A model generated the notes under the pieces. It did not search any database. It had not been told where the DNA came from and saw only the letters and a program-made list of their open reading frames with translations. From assembly GCF_033473495.1 (NCBI RefSeq), contig NC_088935.1, forward strand, positions 1,984,001 to 2,048,000: 64,000 nt of DNA, given 5' to 3'. This document shows, piece by piece, positions 41,300-53,800 of the stretch. The translations under genes were made by a program, and so were the position numbers. Numbering within the stretch: position 1 is the stretch's first letter; each line of letters opens with the position of its first letter. The DNA comes from Cercospora beticola (lineage: Eukaryota > Ascomycota > Dothideomycetes > Mycosphaerellales > Mycosphaerellaceae).

Positions 41300-43749
41300 T
41301 TATGTTGCGCTTAACGCGAGGCAAGCGTCCACTGCCCTACCCACGTTGCCCTCCTGTGCGGTCACAACATCCTCAATGACTTCACGATCGAGGTTGGGGA
41401 ACATGCTCTGAAGAGTCCTGAAAGAATGGTCAGCATCGAAATTGTAAGTACGGAAAAGAATGGGAACATGACATACTCTACCACGACCTTGTGCTCGCGC
41501 ACCCTTACCGCCTGCGCCTGTGCCACCTCTGCACTGGCTTGCCTGGCAGCAGCATCATCTGCAATCTGTCGTTGCTGGCTTCGCTGTCTTTCTGCCGAGA
41601 GTCGTGCATGCCCGCTGCGGTCCCGCTCGAGCTGCGGCGCCGGGCTCAAGCCTCGTGGCGTGTGGCCTGACCTGGTCTGCTTCTCATCCGCGTTTCCATC
41701 GTCGGAAAAGATGCGCCCAATGCTGCTTAGTGGTTTCTGTATACTTCGTAGGAGCCCAGTCATAGAATCGGGTTCGGCATCGTCATTACCAGCACGGCTG
41801 GACTGGGCTACTCTTTCGGGGAGACGTTGGCTATGACTCCGTCTAGGAGTGGATTGTTCCACTTCCACGCTATTGCGCGGCGTCACCTCCGGCTGGCTGA
41901 GGGCACTTTTCTCACTCAGATGGCTCATGGGTCCGGAAGGTCGCGACATTTGTGCCTTGTGGTCGTGCTCGTCTGCTCTATTCTTCTCGGCGATTGCGCT
42001 CACAGCGCGCTCGACATTCTGCTCAAACTCCGCATCCGAAATGGTCAGGTTCGTGCGATCCAGGTTCTCGATGAACGTCACCACACCCATCAGGGACGAC
42101 ATGTAGTAGCCTGCCTCTCCACCTAGCTTATCCTGGTTTCTAAATCTCCAGATGTATTGCACATTACTGACAAGATGTTCAGGACGTGCCCGCAGTACTG
42201 TGTAGATGAGTAGCGGCACAAAGGCATCAGCTGATTGGTCCTGTTTAGCATTTTTCAGAAAGCCAAAGATCACTTTGCAACAATTCAACACGCAGATGAC
42301 CTTGTCTCGTGGTGCACGGTACGAATTGATCTTGAGCAGCTCCTTCTGCGCGAGTGTCAAAAATTTATCGCCCTTCGCTCCCAAAGTCTTCACATCAAGA
42401 TGTTCTTCACGAATCCAGCCATAAATCTTGATCTTTTGTGCGATCACATCGTCGCGTTCGACATCTTCTTGATGCTGACCACGTCTTCCGGGGCCATGGA
42501 CGGAGGCCTGATCAGCCTGCATGCGATGACTCCTTGTGCCCTTTCGAGGACTTGAAGGGGCCGCAGGTATAGCGGGAGAGAAGGTGAATGAGTACAGTCG
42601 ATTCATGACTAATTTCTCCATTCCTTCTTTAGCATTCTCAAATTCGGCATCTGAGACGGTCCTCCATACTTCGCATTGTGCCATCTTTCTGGAGATGAAC
42701 TCTAGGAAATCAGAGATGATTTTGACTTGCTCATGAACCATCCATTGCCGCTTGCCAAATTCGCCAAGAAATGAGCGGAGATAACGGGCGACTGGATCTG
42801 CCGACTTGTTTCGCAATTGTTCCAAGAAACGATGAAAGTCGAATGGGAGGGCGGCCTCCGGCTCCGGCTCAGGGGGAGGTGGCTGGAATAGACTGCCGGC
42901 CCTAGCACTTTTGATCGATGCTGAATCGTCTCCTTTCCCTCCTTGCAGACTGGAAGCTATAGAGTTGCCAGTGCCCTGAGGCCGTAATGGTGTGGGCGAG
43001 GCGACACTTTGTCCTGTGCTCTGCGGACTCAGCGTATACGACGGTTGTGCCTCGAGGCTTGAGGATCGCGGAGGCAACACGAGCATCGGCTGCTGGCGCT
43101 CCAGTCGTGGCGACATGATAGCCTGCTCCTCCAATCCTCCCATGCCGCTCTCGAATTGGTCCATAATGTTCTGTATCTCCGCGCCAGTCGGCTCGTTAGT
43201 CCCAGACGGGGCTTCTGGCAGCTCCGGCTGTGCATCTTCGTTCTGAGGCGGATGCTTTTCATCATACTCGACGTCCTTGGATATGGCCTTTTCATCGTGT
43301 TTGTCCTTCCGAGGCGGAGCAGGAGGGGGAGGAGTCTCAGGTAGATCGTGCTTGTCCATGGTGCTAGCAGGAACTTGGCTAAGATGGTGCTGCTCGTCAT
43401 TATCATCCTCTCTGGACAGCGACATCTCTGTCGCCCTGCGAGCAAGGTGTTCGCTCGCTTGCCGCTCAATCTCGGCCCGCGCATGCGAATAATCGCCGCC
43501 TTCTTCCTTGGCCGATCCATTCATGTCTGCAACTCCTTCCACCACCTCTGGTTGTGCCTCGCTCACAGTTGAGCTCATATCAGAAACGTTTTCCTTCTGC
43601 GGCCTATCATCCTCGGTTGACACCTGACCTTTGTCCAGGCCAACGCTGAAGCGGTCGGAAAGGGCTCTCGACAGTGCTGGCTTCGGCGGTGTTACAGGCC
43701 GTTGACCTCCCTCTTCCGTTCCTGCGGCGTCTTCATGGACGCTGGACAT
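41300..43749 (-). CDS. VPS9: VPS9-domain Rab5 GEF with C-terminal CUE domain
   Basis: Guanine nucleotide exchange factor for Rab5/Vps21 in endosomal traffic. Exons 41477..43749 and 41300..41417 (59-bp intron GTATGT...TTTCAG), giving 796 residues. N-terminal 300 residues are disordered, with Pro-rich and acidic parts. The helical bundle plus VPS9 domain spans about 310-570 ('KGDKFLTLAQKELLKINSYRAP', 'VLNCCKVIFGFL', 'AGYYMSSLMGVVTFIENLD'). A coiled, Arg/Gln-rich part follows. The last exon encodes a CUE domain ('TLQSMFPNLDREVIEDVV', 'GNVGRAVDACLAL'), which binds ubiquitin in yeast Vps9. The first real ATG in frame is at 43747-43749; the frame upstream has only a TTG. Confidence 0.92.
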
Positions 43750-44105
43750 AGACAGTCTGTCGGTAAATCGTTCGCGAAGAAAGCTGTGAGCTACGCATGC
43801 CGTGGACGAAGTGAACAAGATCTGGCGCTTGCTGCAGGTGGAAGTGAATGCAGTAGCAGTAGTTCTCCATCATCTGCACTAGTTATGACGCGGCGCACGG
43901 GACGCTAGCGCTAGCGCACGAGCTGAGGAGCGAGCCGAAGCCGAAGCCGAAGTTCTTGCCTGAATGGGAGCAAGGCCACGCAGCCGAACAGCCACAACAT
44001 GCCATCTATCCTCACATACATACTCGACTTCAGCGAACAATTGTGTTCTCGTGCTTCCGCCACAGCTGGCATCATGTCAGCCTCTGCCTCGTGCCTCTGT
44101 AGACC
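43750..44105. promoter_or_regulatory. Divergent promoter region VPS9 / MON2
   Basis: 356 bp between divergent starts. A short GAAGCC hexamer tract (43934-43952) is the only notable repeat. Confidence 0.45.
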
Positions 44106-47100
44106 ATGACGACGATTCTGCTGACCAACGAGTTGACCACTCTCGCCGCAGAGGCCAAGCGGAAGAACCCCGAGCTTCGCAACGCTGCCGACAAGTCTCT
44201 ACAGGAGCTCAAGTCGTTCACTGCGACGTCGGAACAGCAACTGGCAGCCGGTAACGTGCTACCCAGCCTCATTGCAGCTTCTCGCAGGTCCGCTGACAGA
44301 TGAAGATCTCCAACGTCGACCAGAATTCGTGGAGCCGTTTGTGATCGCCTGCGCAACTCGCAACACCAAATTCGCGGCGAGCGGCATCTCGTGCTTGCAG
44401 CGACTGATCGTGTCTGGCGGCCTCTCTCGGGCACGCCTTCAAGATGCAGTCCAGGCACTAAATGCATGTGCGGACTTGGGCCACGATATACAGCTCAAGA
44501 TCCTGCAAGCACTACCCTCACTAATACAAAACTACGCAACCGACCTTCAAGGGGACCTGCTGGGAAGCGCGTTGCAGCTATGTGCATCTTTGCAGGCCTC
44601 GAAAACAACGACAGTCAGCGGCGTGGCCGCGGCAACGCTCCAGTCGCTAGTCACAGTTATCTTTGAGAAGGTTGCCACTGAAGACGCGACCGCGGACGAC
44701 GAGGTGGAGACCGTTGAAGTTCCGGGCAGTAATGGTGCCATGAAGCTCAAACCAGCAGCATTTGATGCTTACAAAGTCTTCCGGGATCTTGCGCTGGCCG
44801 CAGACGAACGACAGACCAAGTTTGTACAGTTCCAGCATTCCCTGCCAAGCTTGGAGCTCATATGGTCATCTATGTTCTCCCATCGCGAGCTCTTTGCGCG
44901 TCATGATGAGCTGCTGGCTATCATTGGTTCTAACATCTTTCCGTTGATCGTACGAGCATTATCGGAAAGACGGTCATTTCCTATCACTGTGCGCTCGCTT
45001 CGCCTCTTTGCACTCGTCCTGGAGAGGTACATGTTCAAATTCGCAGAAGACTGCGAGGTTGCACTTGGTTTGTGCACTCAGGCGCTCGAGTATGACCATG
45101 CCGCCACGTGGAAGCGCGCCCTGGTGATGGAAGTACTGCGCGGCCTCTTCACGAGTGGTAGTCAAATCGTTGATGCTTACCACGCCTTCGACATGCGCGA
45201 GGACGGGAAACCAGTCGTGCAAGATATTTTGTCAGCATTCGTAAGGCTTTCAACCGAAAAGCCTACAGCCATCGGACTGGGACAGCAATCATCCGTGCCA
45301 ACAGGACCAACGTCGCCGGGGCAGAGCGCAACTGAGCAAGCTGCTCTCGAAGCGGCTGGAGGCATGGCGGGTGTCATATCCTTCGGAGCAACCTTTGGCG
45401 TTGCAGAGATCAACATTGCTGGTGTAAGCTCACAATGGAGCCTGCCCAAAGTGCTGGTCATCGACCAGCTCGATAAGCATGATCCATCTGCGCTTCCCGA
45501 AACGTACCCCTACGCTCTCATCCTAGAGTGCTTGAATGGACTATCAGATAGCCTGGCCAAGATTATCCTACCTTTAACCGTACAGCATGAGAAGCGACGT
45601 GCTAGATCGGCGCGGGCTATCAGCGAGACGACCGTTTCTTCTGAGGCCCGGTTACGAAGCACCTCTTTCAGAACACGGGCTGTGCCACTCAATCCTCTGG
45701 ATGCCGCAGAAGCGCCGTACGCGGATCGTGTTTCGGCAGTAGCCAGCATCGTAGACCACATATGGCCGGCGGTGCTGGCAACAGCGTCCACGTTCTTGAA
45801 CGCCGCTCTCGATGACCAGTATTTTCGCAACCTGATCAAAGCTTATCAGCGATTCGTCCAAGTAGCCGGCGTGCTTCGTCTCAGCACACCAAGAGACGCT
45901 TTGATGACCACAATGGCCAAAGTTGCGATCCCGCCGCACGTACTGGCCGCGTCGAACATGGAGCTGTCGAGATCTCCTGTCGCCGAAAGCCCAAGAATAT
46001 TCTCAAATCCCAAGAACCTGTTGAGCGTCGATAGCCTGGTCTCTCATGCGTCGACAGCCTCGGGGGATGGGCAGAGACGAAGCTCAATCGAGTACGCGAA
46101 ACCAATGCTGACAGTCCGCAACTTGCTTTGCCTGCGCGCACTACTCAACATCGCAATTGCTTTGGGCCCCATCTTGCAAGACGCTTTTACTGTTGTTCTC
46201 AGTGCTCTGAAGCAAGCCGACATGGTCTTAAGTACAACGACACCGCAACAACTAACACGCCAAAGCTCTTTCTCGGCACATGGGAGCACTGACAATGCAT
46301 CTATCGTTCAGGCTTTTTCAGCAGAAGTGGCTAACGTAGAGAAAGCTGCATCAAACTTACTCGAGAGTACGGCTGATTACCCTAATGAGTCTTTCATCAA
46401 GGTGCTCTCCGCTTTCTGCCAAATGTTGCATAACAGCAACCATATCTTGTCGGCGGCGACGTCTCAGTCAGATTCAGATGGGAGGCCAACCACGCCTCGA
46501 ACTCCGTCCTCGAGTCGACGGACTCTATCTGGCTTGCCAAGTATAAGCGCTGGGGGAGACTCAAGAGACTACCATTTCATTTTACCGAAGCTCGGTAAAC
46601 TGGCTGAACTAAACGTCACGCGGTTCACCCGCGATGAACCGATGAATAGTGGCTGGACCAACCTAGTCGACGAGTTGACGGCCGTTACCAAGAACAACGC
46701 CCTCCCAAAGGACGCACGACACTCAGCAACGAACGTGCTTGTGAAACTTGCAGAGGCGACGGTAGCTGATGTCGTGGAGTTGGAGCCCACAGAGCGCGCT
46801 CCTGTGCAAGAACGAGCGATCGCTACACTTCTGCGTATCGTTCGTGATATATACCTTGAGGATGGTGACCTGAGCTCGACAGACTTGGAGCTACAAAGCT
46901 GCGTCTTTGACTCTCTCCGGACTATTTTGGAAAAATACGGCGAGTCACTTGCTGCAGGCTGGGATCGTCTTTTGGCCATCATTAGCAGTGCCTTCGAGCA
47001 GGACAGCACCACTGTAACGGAGACTGTCGAAGCAGGTGTTGACATAGATTGGACGCACATCTCGTTCGATCTTGTTACTCCACAAATTGGCCGCATTGCA

Positions 47101-49233
47101 TTTGATGCTGTTCAGCTGCTTTGCTCCGACTTCATGGACTCCATACCGCAACGAACAGTGGCTTCGCTGATTGAGTTGCTGCACCGATTTATGTGTCAGC
47201 CAGACGACCTAAACGCTTCTCTGACGACTGTCACTTTGGCATTGACCGTTTCAGATCATCTGTTCGCGAAGTGCGGCCGAGCTGAGCTGGACGATTTCAT
47301 GGCGGAGGCTCAAGAATTCGACGATTTAGAGGACGACATGAAGACCAGGGTACGAGGGTGTCGGCCAGCTCAGTGGCTCATGCTACTCGTTCGTCTCCGG
47401 ACTGTGGCCACACAAGCCCATGGTGAAGTTCGCAACGCCGCATTCCAAACAATTTGCAGTGTCGTGAAAAGCCACGGTGACGAGATGTCTCCCAACTCTT
47501 GGGACATGCTGTTAAGGAGTACGCTCATGTACATCTCTAGGGTGGATTCTTACTCGTATATGGAGGATCATGCCTCAAAAGTGGACTCTAACGCCGAATC
47601 AAAAGCACCAAACATCGCGATGTCAACAGCAATCGTTGCTGGACAATCAGGGGTGATTGCACATAACTTGCGCCTCCTTGAGCAGGTAAAGAAACTCCCT
47701 GGCCTCTGGGAAGTGTTTCTGAACGTACTGGAGCGATATCTTGATGCGGAGCACCATGCTCTAAACACCGTTGTGTATACTTCATTGGCACGTGTGCTAT
47801 CAGGTATCGATCCGTCGATCACTGTATGGCAGTCCCCCGTGTACAGAACTATGAGTCTGTGGCTTAAACGAGTACCACACAGCGGGGATCGTTACCAGAA
47901 GCAAAAGAATCACAGTAACCAGGATGCATTTACTGCATACGCGGAGGCAGGGGAACAGCTGTACAGGCTCACGCTTGACAGCTTGAGCCTTTCCCAAGCT
48001 CGCACACTCATCGACAACTTGTTCCACTGCGTGAGTGTCGCTGACGGGCCTCTCTATGGCGCCGATACAAACATGACGAGCCCTCTCCAAGCCAAGGTTT
48101 TGTCTTTATTGCAGAGTATCAAGCTGGGCCATTCTAATCTCTCGGCATGCCTGATTACTGTGGCGGCCAAATTTGCTACGCTGCATCATGACCTAGCAAG
48201 ATCTAAAGAGTCTTCCAATCAGGGCCCAACTTTCATCGCCATAGCGGGCGAGGCAATCCTTTGGCTTCAAGAATTGGTCACACTCATGCTAAAGGACCTA
48301 GAGGCTTTTGATGGTGATGCCTTCGTACAAGCCTTGCAGAGCTTGAGGGAACTGATCAAAGCAAAATATGGTGTCAGGGCCGAACAGAAAGGCGTTCCAT
48401 TGTGGCAGAAAGCAACGAACGCAGCACTGGCAATGGCAGGACCCGCCTTTGCTCGCCTCGAAAGTATCGACAACGACATGCAGAATCAGATCTTGTCGCA
48501 CTTCGTCGGCATTCTGAATGGCATCATTAGTAACGACAGTCTACATCACATCAGCGATGCACAGAAGATTTTTGACGACCAGGCATTTGACATAAAAAGC
48601 TTTCAGATACTTCGAGACGTCCTGATTCCTCGACTTCGCAGATCGGAAGTGAGTGATGACCTTCGACTTGCATATAGCGCTCAGCTGTTCAAAACATCAA
48701 TCATTCATGACCCCGTAGACCATGATTCTCCGGAACAGCATCAGGCAGTGGTCAAGGATCGGTACAAGACTCGCAATGGTCGTGTCAGAAGGATATCATA
48801 CTCACCGAGGGAAGATCTAGCATACATATGCTGGAAGGAGCTGGCAACGCTGTGCTCACAACAGGGAGAGCACAATCGAGCGTCTGACCCATTAGCGTTG
48901 GCAGCTGGGCCCCTTCTGATCGAGAGGCTTGCGATCCCCATTCGGGCATATATTGCGGATCAACCACTTCGAGGAAGGCGACCTCAACCCCTCTCTGAGC
49001 TGGAAGAGCTCTTATTCACTTTCGCGTGCATTAAGGATCTGAAGCTGCCAGCTCGCACGCTGGTGAGTGATTTGCAGATGGAAGCAGCGAAGCAAGTATT
49101 TGCTGAGACACACCTTCACCTTCTCTACCCACTGCTTATAAAAGCCGCAAGCACAGCTGGTAACAAATGGTCAGGTGCTGAAGAGGTACTCAGCCCACTG
49201 CAGTCCCTTCTGACAGCTATCGGTACAGCTTGA
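44106..49233 (+). CDS. MON2: MON2-family endosome-to-Golgi trafficking protein
   Basis: Large peripheral Golgi/endosome scaffold related to Sec7 Arf-GEFs but lacking the Sec7 catalytic domain. Exons 44106..44250 and 44300..49233 (49-bp intron), giving 1692 residues, close to yeast Mon2 (1636). N-terminal DCB region (about 1-180, 'ELRNAADKSLQELKSF', 'RRPEFVEPFVIACATRNTKFAASGISCLQRL'), then HUS-like helices, HEAT-type repeats and the Mon2 C-terminal region. I placed the acceptor at CTGACAG (44299), because it yields 'QLAADEDLQRRPEFV', as in relatives; an alternative acceptor 12 nt upstream would keep frame and add four residues with a 37-bp intron. Confidence 0.9.
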
Positions 49234-49469
49234 TGGGAAACAATGTCTGGGTAGGGATCTTTAGACGTGGAAGCCTTGCGAAGACCATCACCATCCCGGC
49301 CTTGAGCCGTAGGACCGTAGAACTGGATAACCCTCGAGTATAAAAAGGCGTTCAAACTATCGGCTCGGAACTTGGTTTTACTCTTGCTGAACCGGCAGCA
49401 GCTTTAGCTTTAGCTTCAGCTTGTGACTGCTTGCTTTATGCACCCAAGCTCGCAGTAGTGGCCGACATC

Positions 49470-50507
49470 TCACCCTTGGTATTGCCACGTTACGCAAATA
49501 CCGCGGTGAATGAGGATTGTATATTCCTCAGCATTGAACGATGTTGCCGTCATTGCCAGCCACTGGTCTCCGACGATTTTGAGAGCGGAGAGCAACACCT
49601 TCTGCGTGAAGGTAGGATCCACCAGTCCGTGCCACCTGAGTCTCACCAAACCTTGCGCCTTCGCCTCGCCTGAGCCTGAAGGCGGCTGATATCTGCACAA
49701 GTAGGAATCAACGTCATCGCCGTGCTTGACGCGTGAGGATAGCAACGTTGCCAGGCTGATCCATTCCAACAGTTCTGCAGCGTCCGCATAATTTTCACTG
49801 CTCAGTTCTGTCGGCCACGTGGGGACCAGTGCGCCTTGAATATTTTTCACATCCGCCCCAGTACGGCGCAGAATTGGTGCAAAGGCGACAACAGGCCCTT
49901 CAATGGCTTTTTCGCCATCCACTTCAAGGTCAACGAAAAGCCAAGCCACAGCCTGGTCGAGGACATTCTTTGTTAGCCAGACAAGTCGCTCGAAACCTCG
50001 CTTTCCGTGGACCATGCTAGCTTGTCGAAGATCGATCTCAATGGCGTATCGTGCTTGAACATGCTTGCGTCCTTGTGTTGGAATTGCTTGACCCTGTAAA
50101 CCCGACTTCTCGAATGTGGCTTTGTCGAGTTCCAATTTGAGGGTCCCATTCTTCAGCGAATAGATGTTGTCCACTCCAGCACGTCCTTCAGACAACATGA
50201 GGATGTTGGAGCCGGGCCGCTTGATGTAAGTGTTGAAGAAGTCACCAGAGATCAGATCATGCAATTTCATGTTCACCTTGGCGTAAGTCAACTGCGTTGC
50301 AGAAAGAGCTTTCAAGGCATCGTGAAGTGACGTGGCTGCTGGCTCCGGCAACACGAGGTCCAGTGTGTGAGAAAATGTTTGGCCCTGTATTGTCGTGAAC
50401 GGTCGCTTTTTCGTGGGGGGCCGGGCATGGTCGATGTAGTTGGAGACGGTGCTCGTGGTGACCAGACATCGTGGATTGCCACCGTCCTTTGTCCCAATGT
50501 CGAGCAT
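49470..50507 (-). CDS. RPP40: RNase P/MRP 40-kDa-type subunit (Rpp40)
   Basis: Predicted nuclear RNase P/MRP protein subunit. Single exon of 345 residues. It starts at ATG 50507 ('MLDIGTKDGG'); upstream codons in this frame have only a GTG. Family-like segments are 'IDHARPPTKKRPF', 'FSHTLDLVLPEPA', 'KLHDLISGDFFNTYIKRPG', and the late 'SSENYADAAELLEWISLATLLSSRV', followed by 'DPYLCRYQPP'-like sequence and a closing 'LLSALKIVGDQWLAM'. No RNA-binding motif is obvious, as usual for Rpp40. Its 3' end faces MON2; its 5' end faces the dynactin gene. Confidence 0.82.
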   Translation of the reverse strand: MLDIGTKDGGNPRCLVTTSTVSNYIDHARPPTKKRPFTTIQGQTFSHTLDLVLPEPAATSLHDALKALSATQLTYAKVNMKLHDLISGDFFNTYIKRPGSNILMLSEGRAGVDNIYSLKNGTLKLELDKATFEKSGLQGQAIPTQGRKHVQARYAIEIDLRQASMVHGKRGFERLVWLTKNVLDQAVAWLFVDLEVDGEKAIEGPVVAFAPILRRTGADVKNIQGALVPTWPTELSSENYADAAELLEWISLATLLSSRVKHGDDVDSYLCRYQPPSGSGEAKAQGLVRLRWHGLVDPTFTQKVLLSALKIVGDQWLAMTATSFNAEEYTILIHRGICVTWQYQG

Positions 50508-50850
50508 CTCCTGGTAGCGAGAGAGGGCTGAATCCAGCCGCACCTACTGATTTCTTGACTCCATTCGTCACGTAAGTGGAAGCTGCAGTTTGTGACGAGG
50601 GCGCTGTTAAGCAATTTGTCGCTCAAGTTTTGGAAGCTAAATTGATGAGCCCGCAGAGCCTCAACCGCGTCACGTCGACTTCCCACACGACGCAAGGTGA
50701 AACACACACCGTCAACATTGGACACAAGCACCAACAGCGCCCGCCTCGCCCTGCGTCCCGCACACTTCAGAGCGCATCGGTGCCAATTATGAGTAGCATC
50801 GATTCCTGGCCTGGCAGCGTGGACGAGGCCCAACACGAAGGACGCCAAAG
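50508..50850. promoter_or_regulatory. Divergent promoter region RPP40 / dynactin
   Basis: 343 bp between divergent starts; no motif singled out. Confidence 0.4.
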
Positions 50851-53800
50851 ATGAGCAGCTCCGCCAATCCATGGCGTGTGGAGCAGAGAGTCGAGTTGAA
50901 TGATGGGCGAGTGGGCACAGTGCGCTTCGTAGGCACGACAGCGTTTGCTGAGGGGCAGTGGGTCGGCGTGGTGCTCGAAGAGCCGTCGGGCAAGAATGAT
51001 GGCTCCGTCCAAGGCAAGCGGTATTTCGAGTGCACCGCTCCCTACGGCATCTTCTGTCGTCCCAATGGCATTAGCGGCGTGGTCGAGGAGCCCAGAGCGA
51101 AACAAGCGACCAAGCCCGTTGGCAATGGAGCGCCGGTCAAGGGACGACCGAGCAGCATGCACGCAGCCGCGACAGGAGCCCGCCGGCAAACATTGACCCA
51201 GCCTGGGCCAGGGAAGCGTGCTAGCGTTGTCGAAGGCACTCCCACGCCAGCACCTCGACTTGCCAGCGGCATTCGCTCGCCTATCAAGTCTCCCACCAAA
51301 CAATTGGGCACCGGCGCCACATCCAGCGTCACCAGTGCATCGACCTCGCGGACAGGTACGCCTCCAGTCGCCGGCAAGAGACCAGCAGCCTCCAAGCCGC
51401 GAACAAGCGTTGCTCCAGGCACTGCTGCTGCGGGCAGAAGGACGTCGACAGTGCTAGGAGTACCTTCTAATGCGCCAGCTCGGCCCACCAAAGCTCCGGG
51501 CACTGTGTCCTCGCGAGCAGCCCCCGCCCGCACTTCTTTGGCCAAAACCGCTACTGCCGCCCGACCATCTGTACCAGGACGACTGGGGATCAAACCAGCA
51601 ACACGCCAGCGTCTGAATGCTACAACTGAAGAAGGCACCAGCGATGAGGCCAGCGAGGCCGCTTCTACGCGGGACAGTATCGTCTCTTCCTCGGCAGCCA
51701 GTCAACGGGACACAGACGCCGAGAACGAAGAGGATGATGACGAACAGGTCGAAGACACCGTTACGAGCTTCGCTCCACCACCTCCTCCAGTACCTACATC
51801 ACCGACCGCGAGCACAGCCCGATCACGCAGGCCTTCCTCGCCGACTGCTGCGTCAATACACTCGCAACGAACAATTCGGAGCACAGCACAGGATAAACGC
51901 CGTCTCGAAGAGCTCGAGGCTACGAACGAGCTGTTGAAACGCAGGCAGGCCGAAGATCGAGGTTTGAAGCAGGAGCTGCAGAAGATGCAAAAGGAACGCG
52001 ATGACGCGAGGAATATCAACGATAAATTGACGATCAAGGCAAAGGCTCAACGAGAGGAGCTGGAAAAGCTCAAGAAAACGGTTGCCGACTACGAAACGCA
52101 GGTGAAGTCTGTAGAGGACTTGCAAGCTCAGCATGACATGGACTTAGAAGTCGCTCTGCTTGACCGTGAGATGGCAGAAGAGATGGCGGAGAACCTGAAG
52201 GCCGATCTCGAAGAGGTTCGAGCGCGGAACCAAGAAATCGAGCTGGAGCTCGACATCCTGCGTGAAGAGAACAGTGAGCTGAGTAAAGAAATGAGCCCAG
52301 AGGACAGGAATAGTGCTGGTTGGTTACAACTGCAGAAGAGTAACGATCGGCTCAAAGAGGCACTGTTGAGTTTACGTGATATGACAAGAGATAATGAGGC
52401 GGAACTGAAGGCACAAATAACCGCAATGGAAGAGCAGATCAAGGACATGGACAGTGTGAGGAGCCAACTGGAAGAGACAATGGAGAAGCTGCTACGCGCT
52501 GAAGCGGACGGCAATGACCTGCGGGAGCAACTCGAAGTGGCCCAAAATGCAGAAGAGATCATGGAGAAGCTTTCGGACGAGAATATGACCCTGAAAGAGC
52601 AGATTAACGACTTGAATGCCATCATAGAAGACCTCGAAGACTTGAAGGAAGTTAACGACGAACTTGAAATCAACCACGTTGAGACAGAAAAGCAGCTGCA
52701 AGAGGAAATGGACTTCAAGGACAGCCTCTTGCTCGATCGGGAACGCACTGCCAGGGAGCAGCAAGCAGCACTTGACGAGGCAGACTACAACATCAGCCGG
52801 TTCCGCGCGCTCGTGAGCCAGATGCAAAGCGATTTGCAGGACCTTGAAGCCAGCAAGCAGATCTCACAAGCCGAAGCCGAGGAACTATCGAGCAAGTCGA
52901 GAGCCATGCTCGACCTTAATCACAAGCTACAGTCCAGTGCAGCCAAGACTCAAGTCAAGACGATTGATCTCGAGTTGCGGAAGATGGAGGCCGACGAGGC
53001 AAAGGAACACCTGCAGATCGTGCAGCTGTTCTTGCCCGAGTCTTTCCAGGCCGAGCGGGACAGTGTACGGGCCCTTCTTCGATTCAAGAGGATAGGCTTC
53101 AAGGCAACCTTAGTCCAAGGTTTCCTCAAGGAGCGTATTTCGTCCTTTGGCACTCGCGGCTTGGACGAAGAAGCCTTCGCTGCCTGCGATGCACTTGACA
53201 AACTCACGATGATGGCAGGTATGGCCGATCGCCTGACCAGGTCAATTAGCCATTGCTCTGCCCAGGCCTTTGCCAATTACGGCGGAGCATACTACGAGCT
53301 GGAAGTTGTGGAACGCACAATGGATAGCTATGTCGACGCCCTTCGCCAAGATGAACTCAAGGAAAGCGAGATGACCGTTCGTCTTGGGCGTTCTATCGAG
53401 GTAATGACTCATTTGTCTAGCCTCAATCTGCATAACGGGCTTGCGGACCATGCCGATGATCTTGTCTCAAGAACGCAACTTTTACAGAGCCACCTCGATA
53501 GCACAACGTCGGCTTTGCTCGTAACGAAGATATTGATCGAAAAAGGCCTGCCAAAGCCATCCGAAGATGCAGAGTTTGAGGATGAAAATGTGACTGATAC
53601 CGCACTCATCGTCAACAGGATAAAGGGCATTACAGAACTTGCCAGGAACGCAAAGGTTCTCTCAGGAAAGACGCTGCGCTCCTTGATGGAATTAGAGGAG
53701 CGATCTTTGACGCTCGAAGAATCTTTCATCGATAGGTTTGAGAGTGTCGAGCAGATGGCCACTCAAATCACGGCATACGCTTGTCGTAGCGGCGCTGCCT

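Noticed and set aside
44251..44287. 37-bp intron option in MON2
   Set aside because: Shorter than the other introns here; the 49-bp alternative (to 44299) restores the family's 'QLAAD' context.
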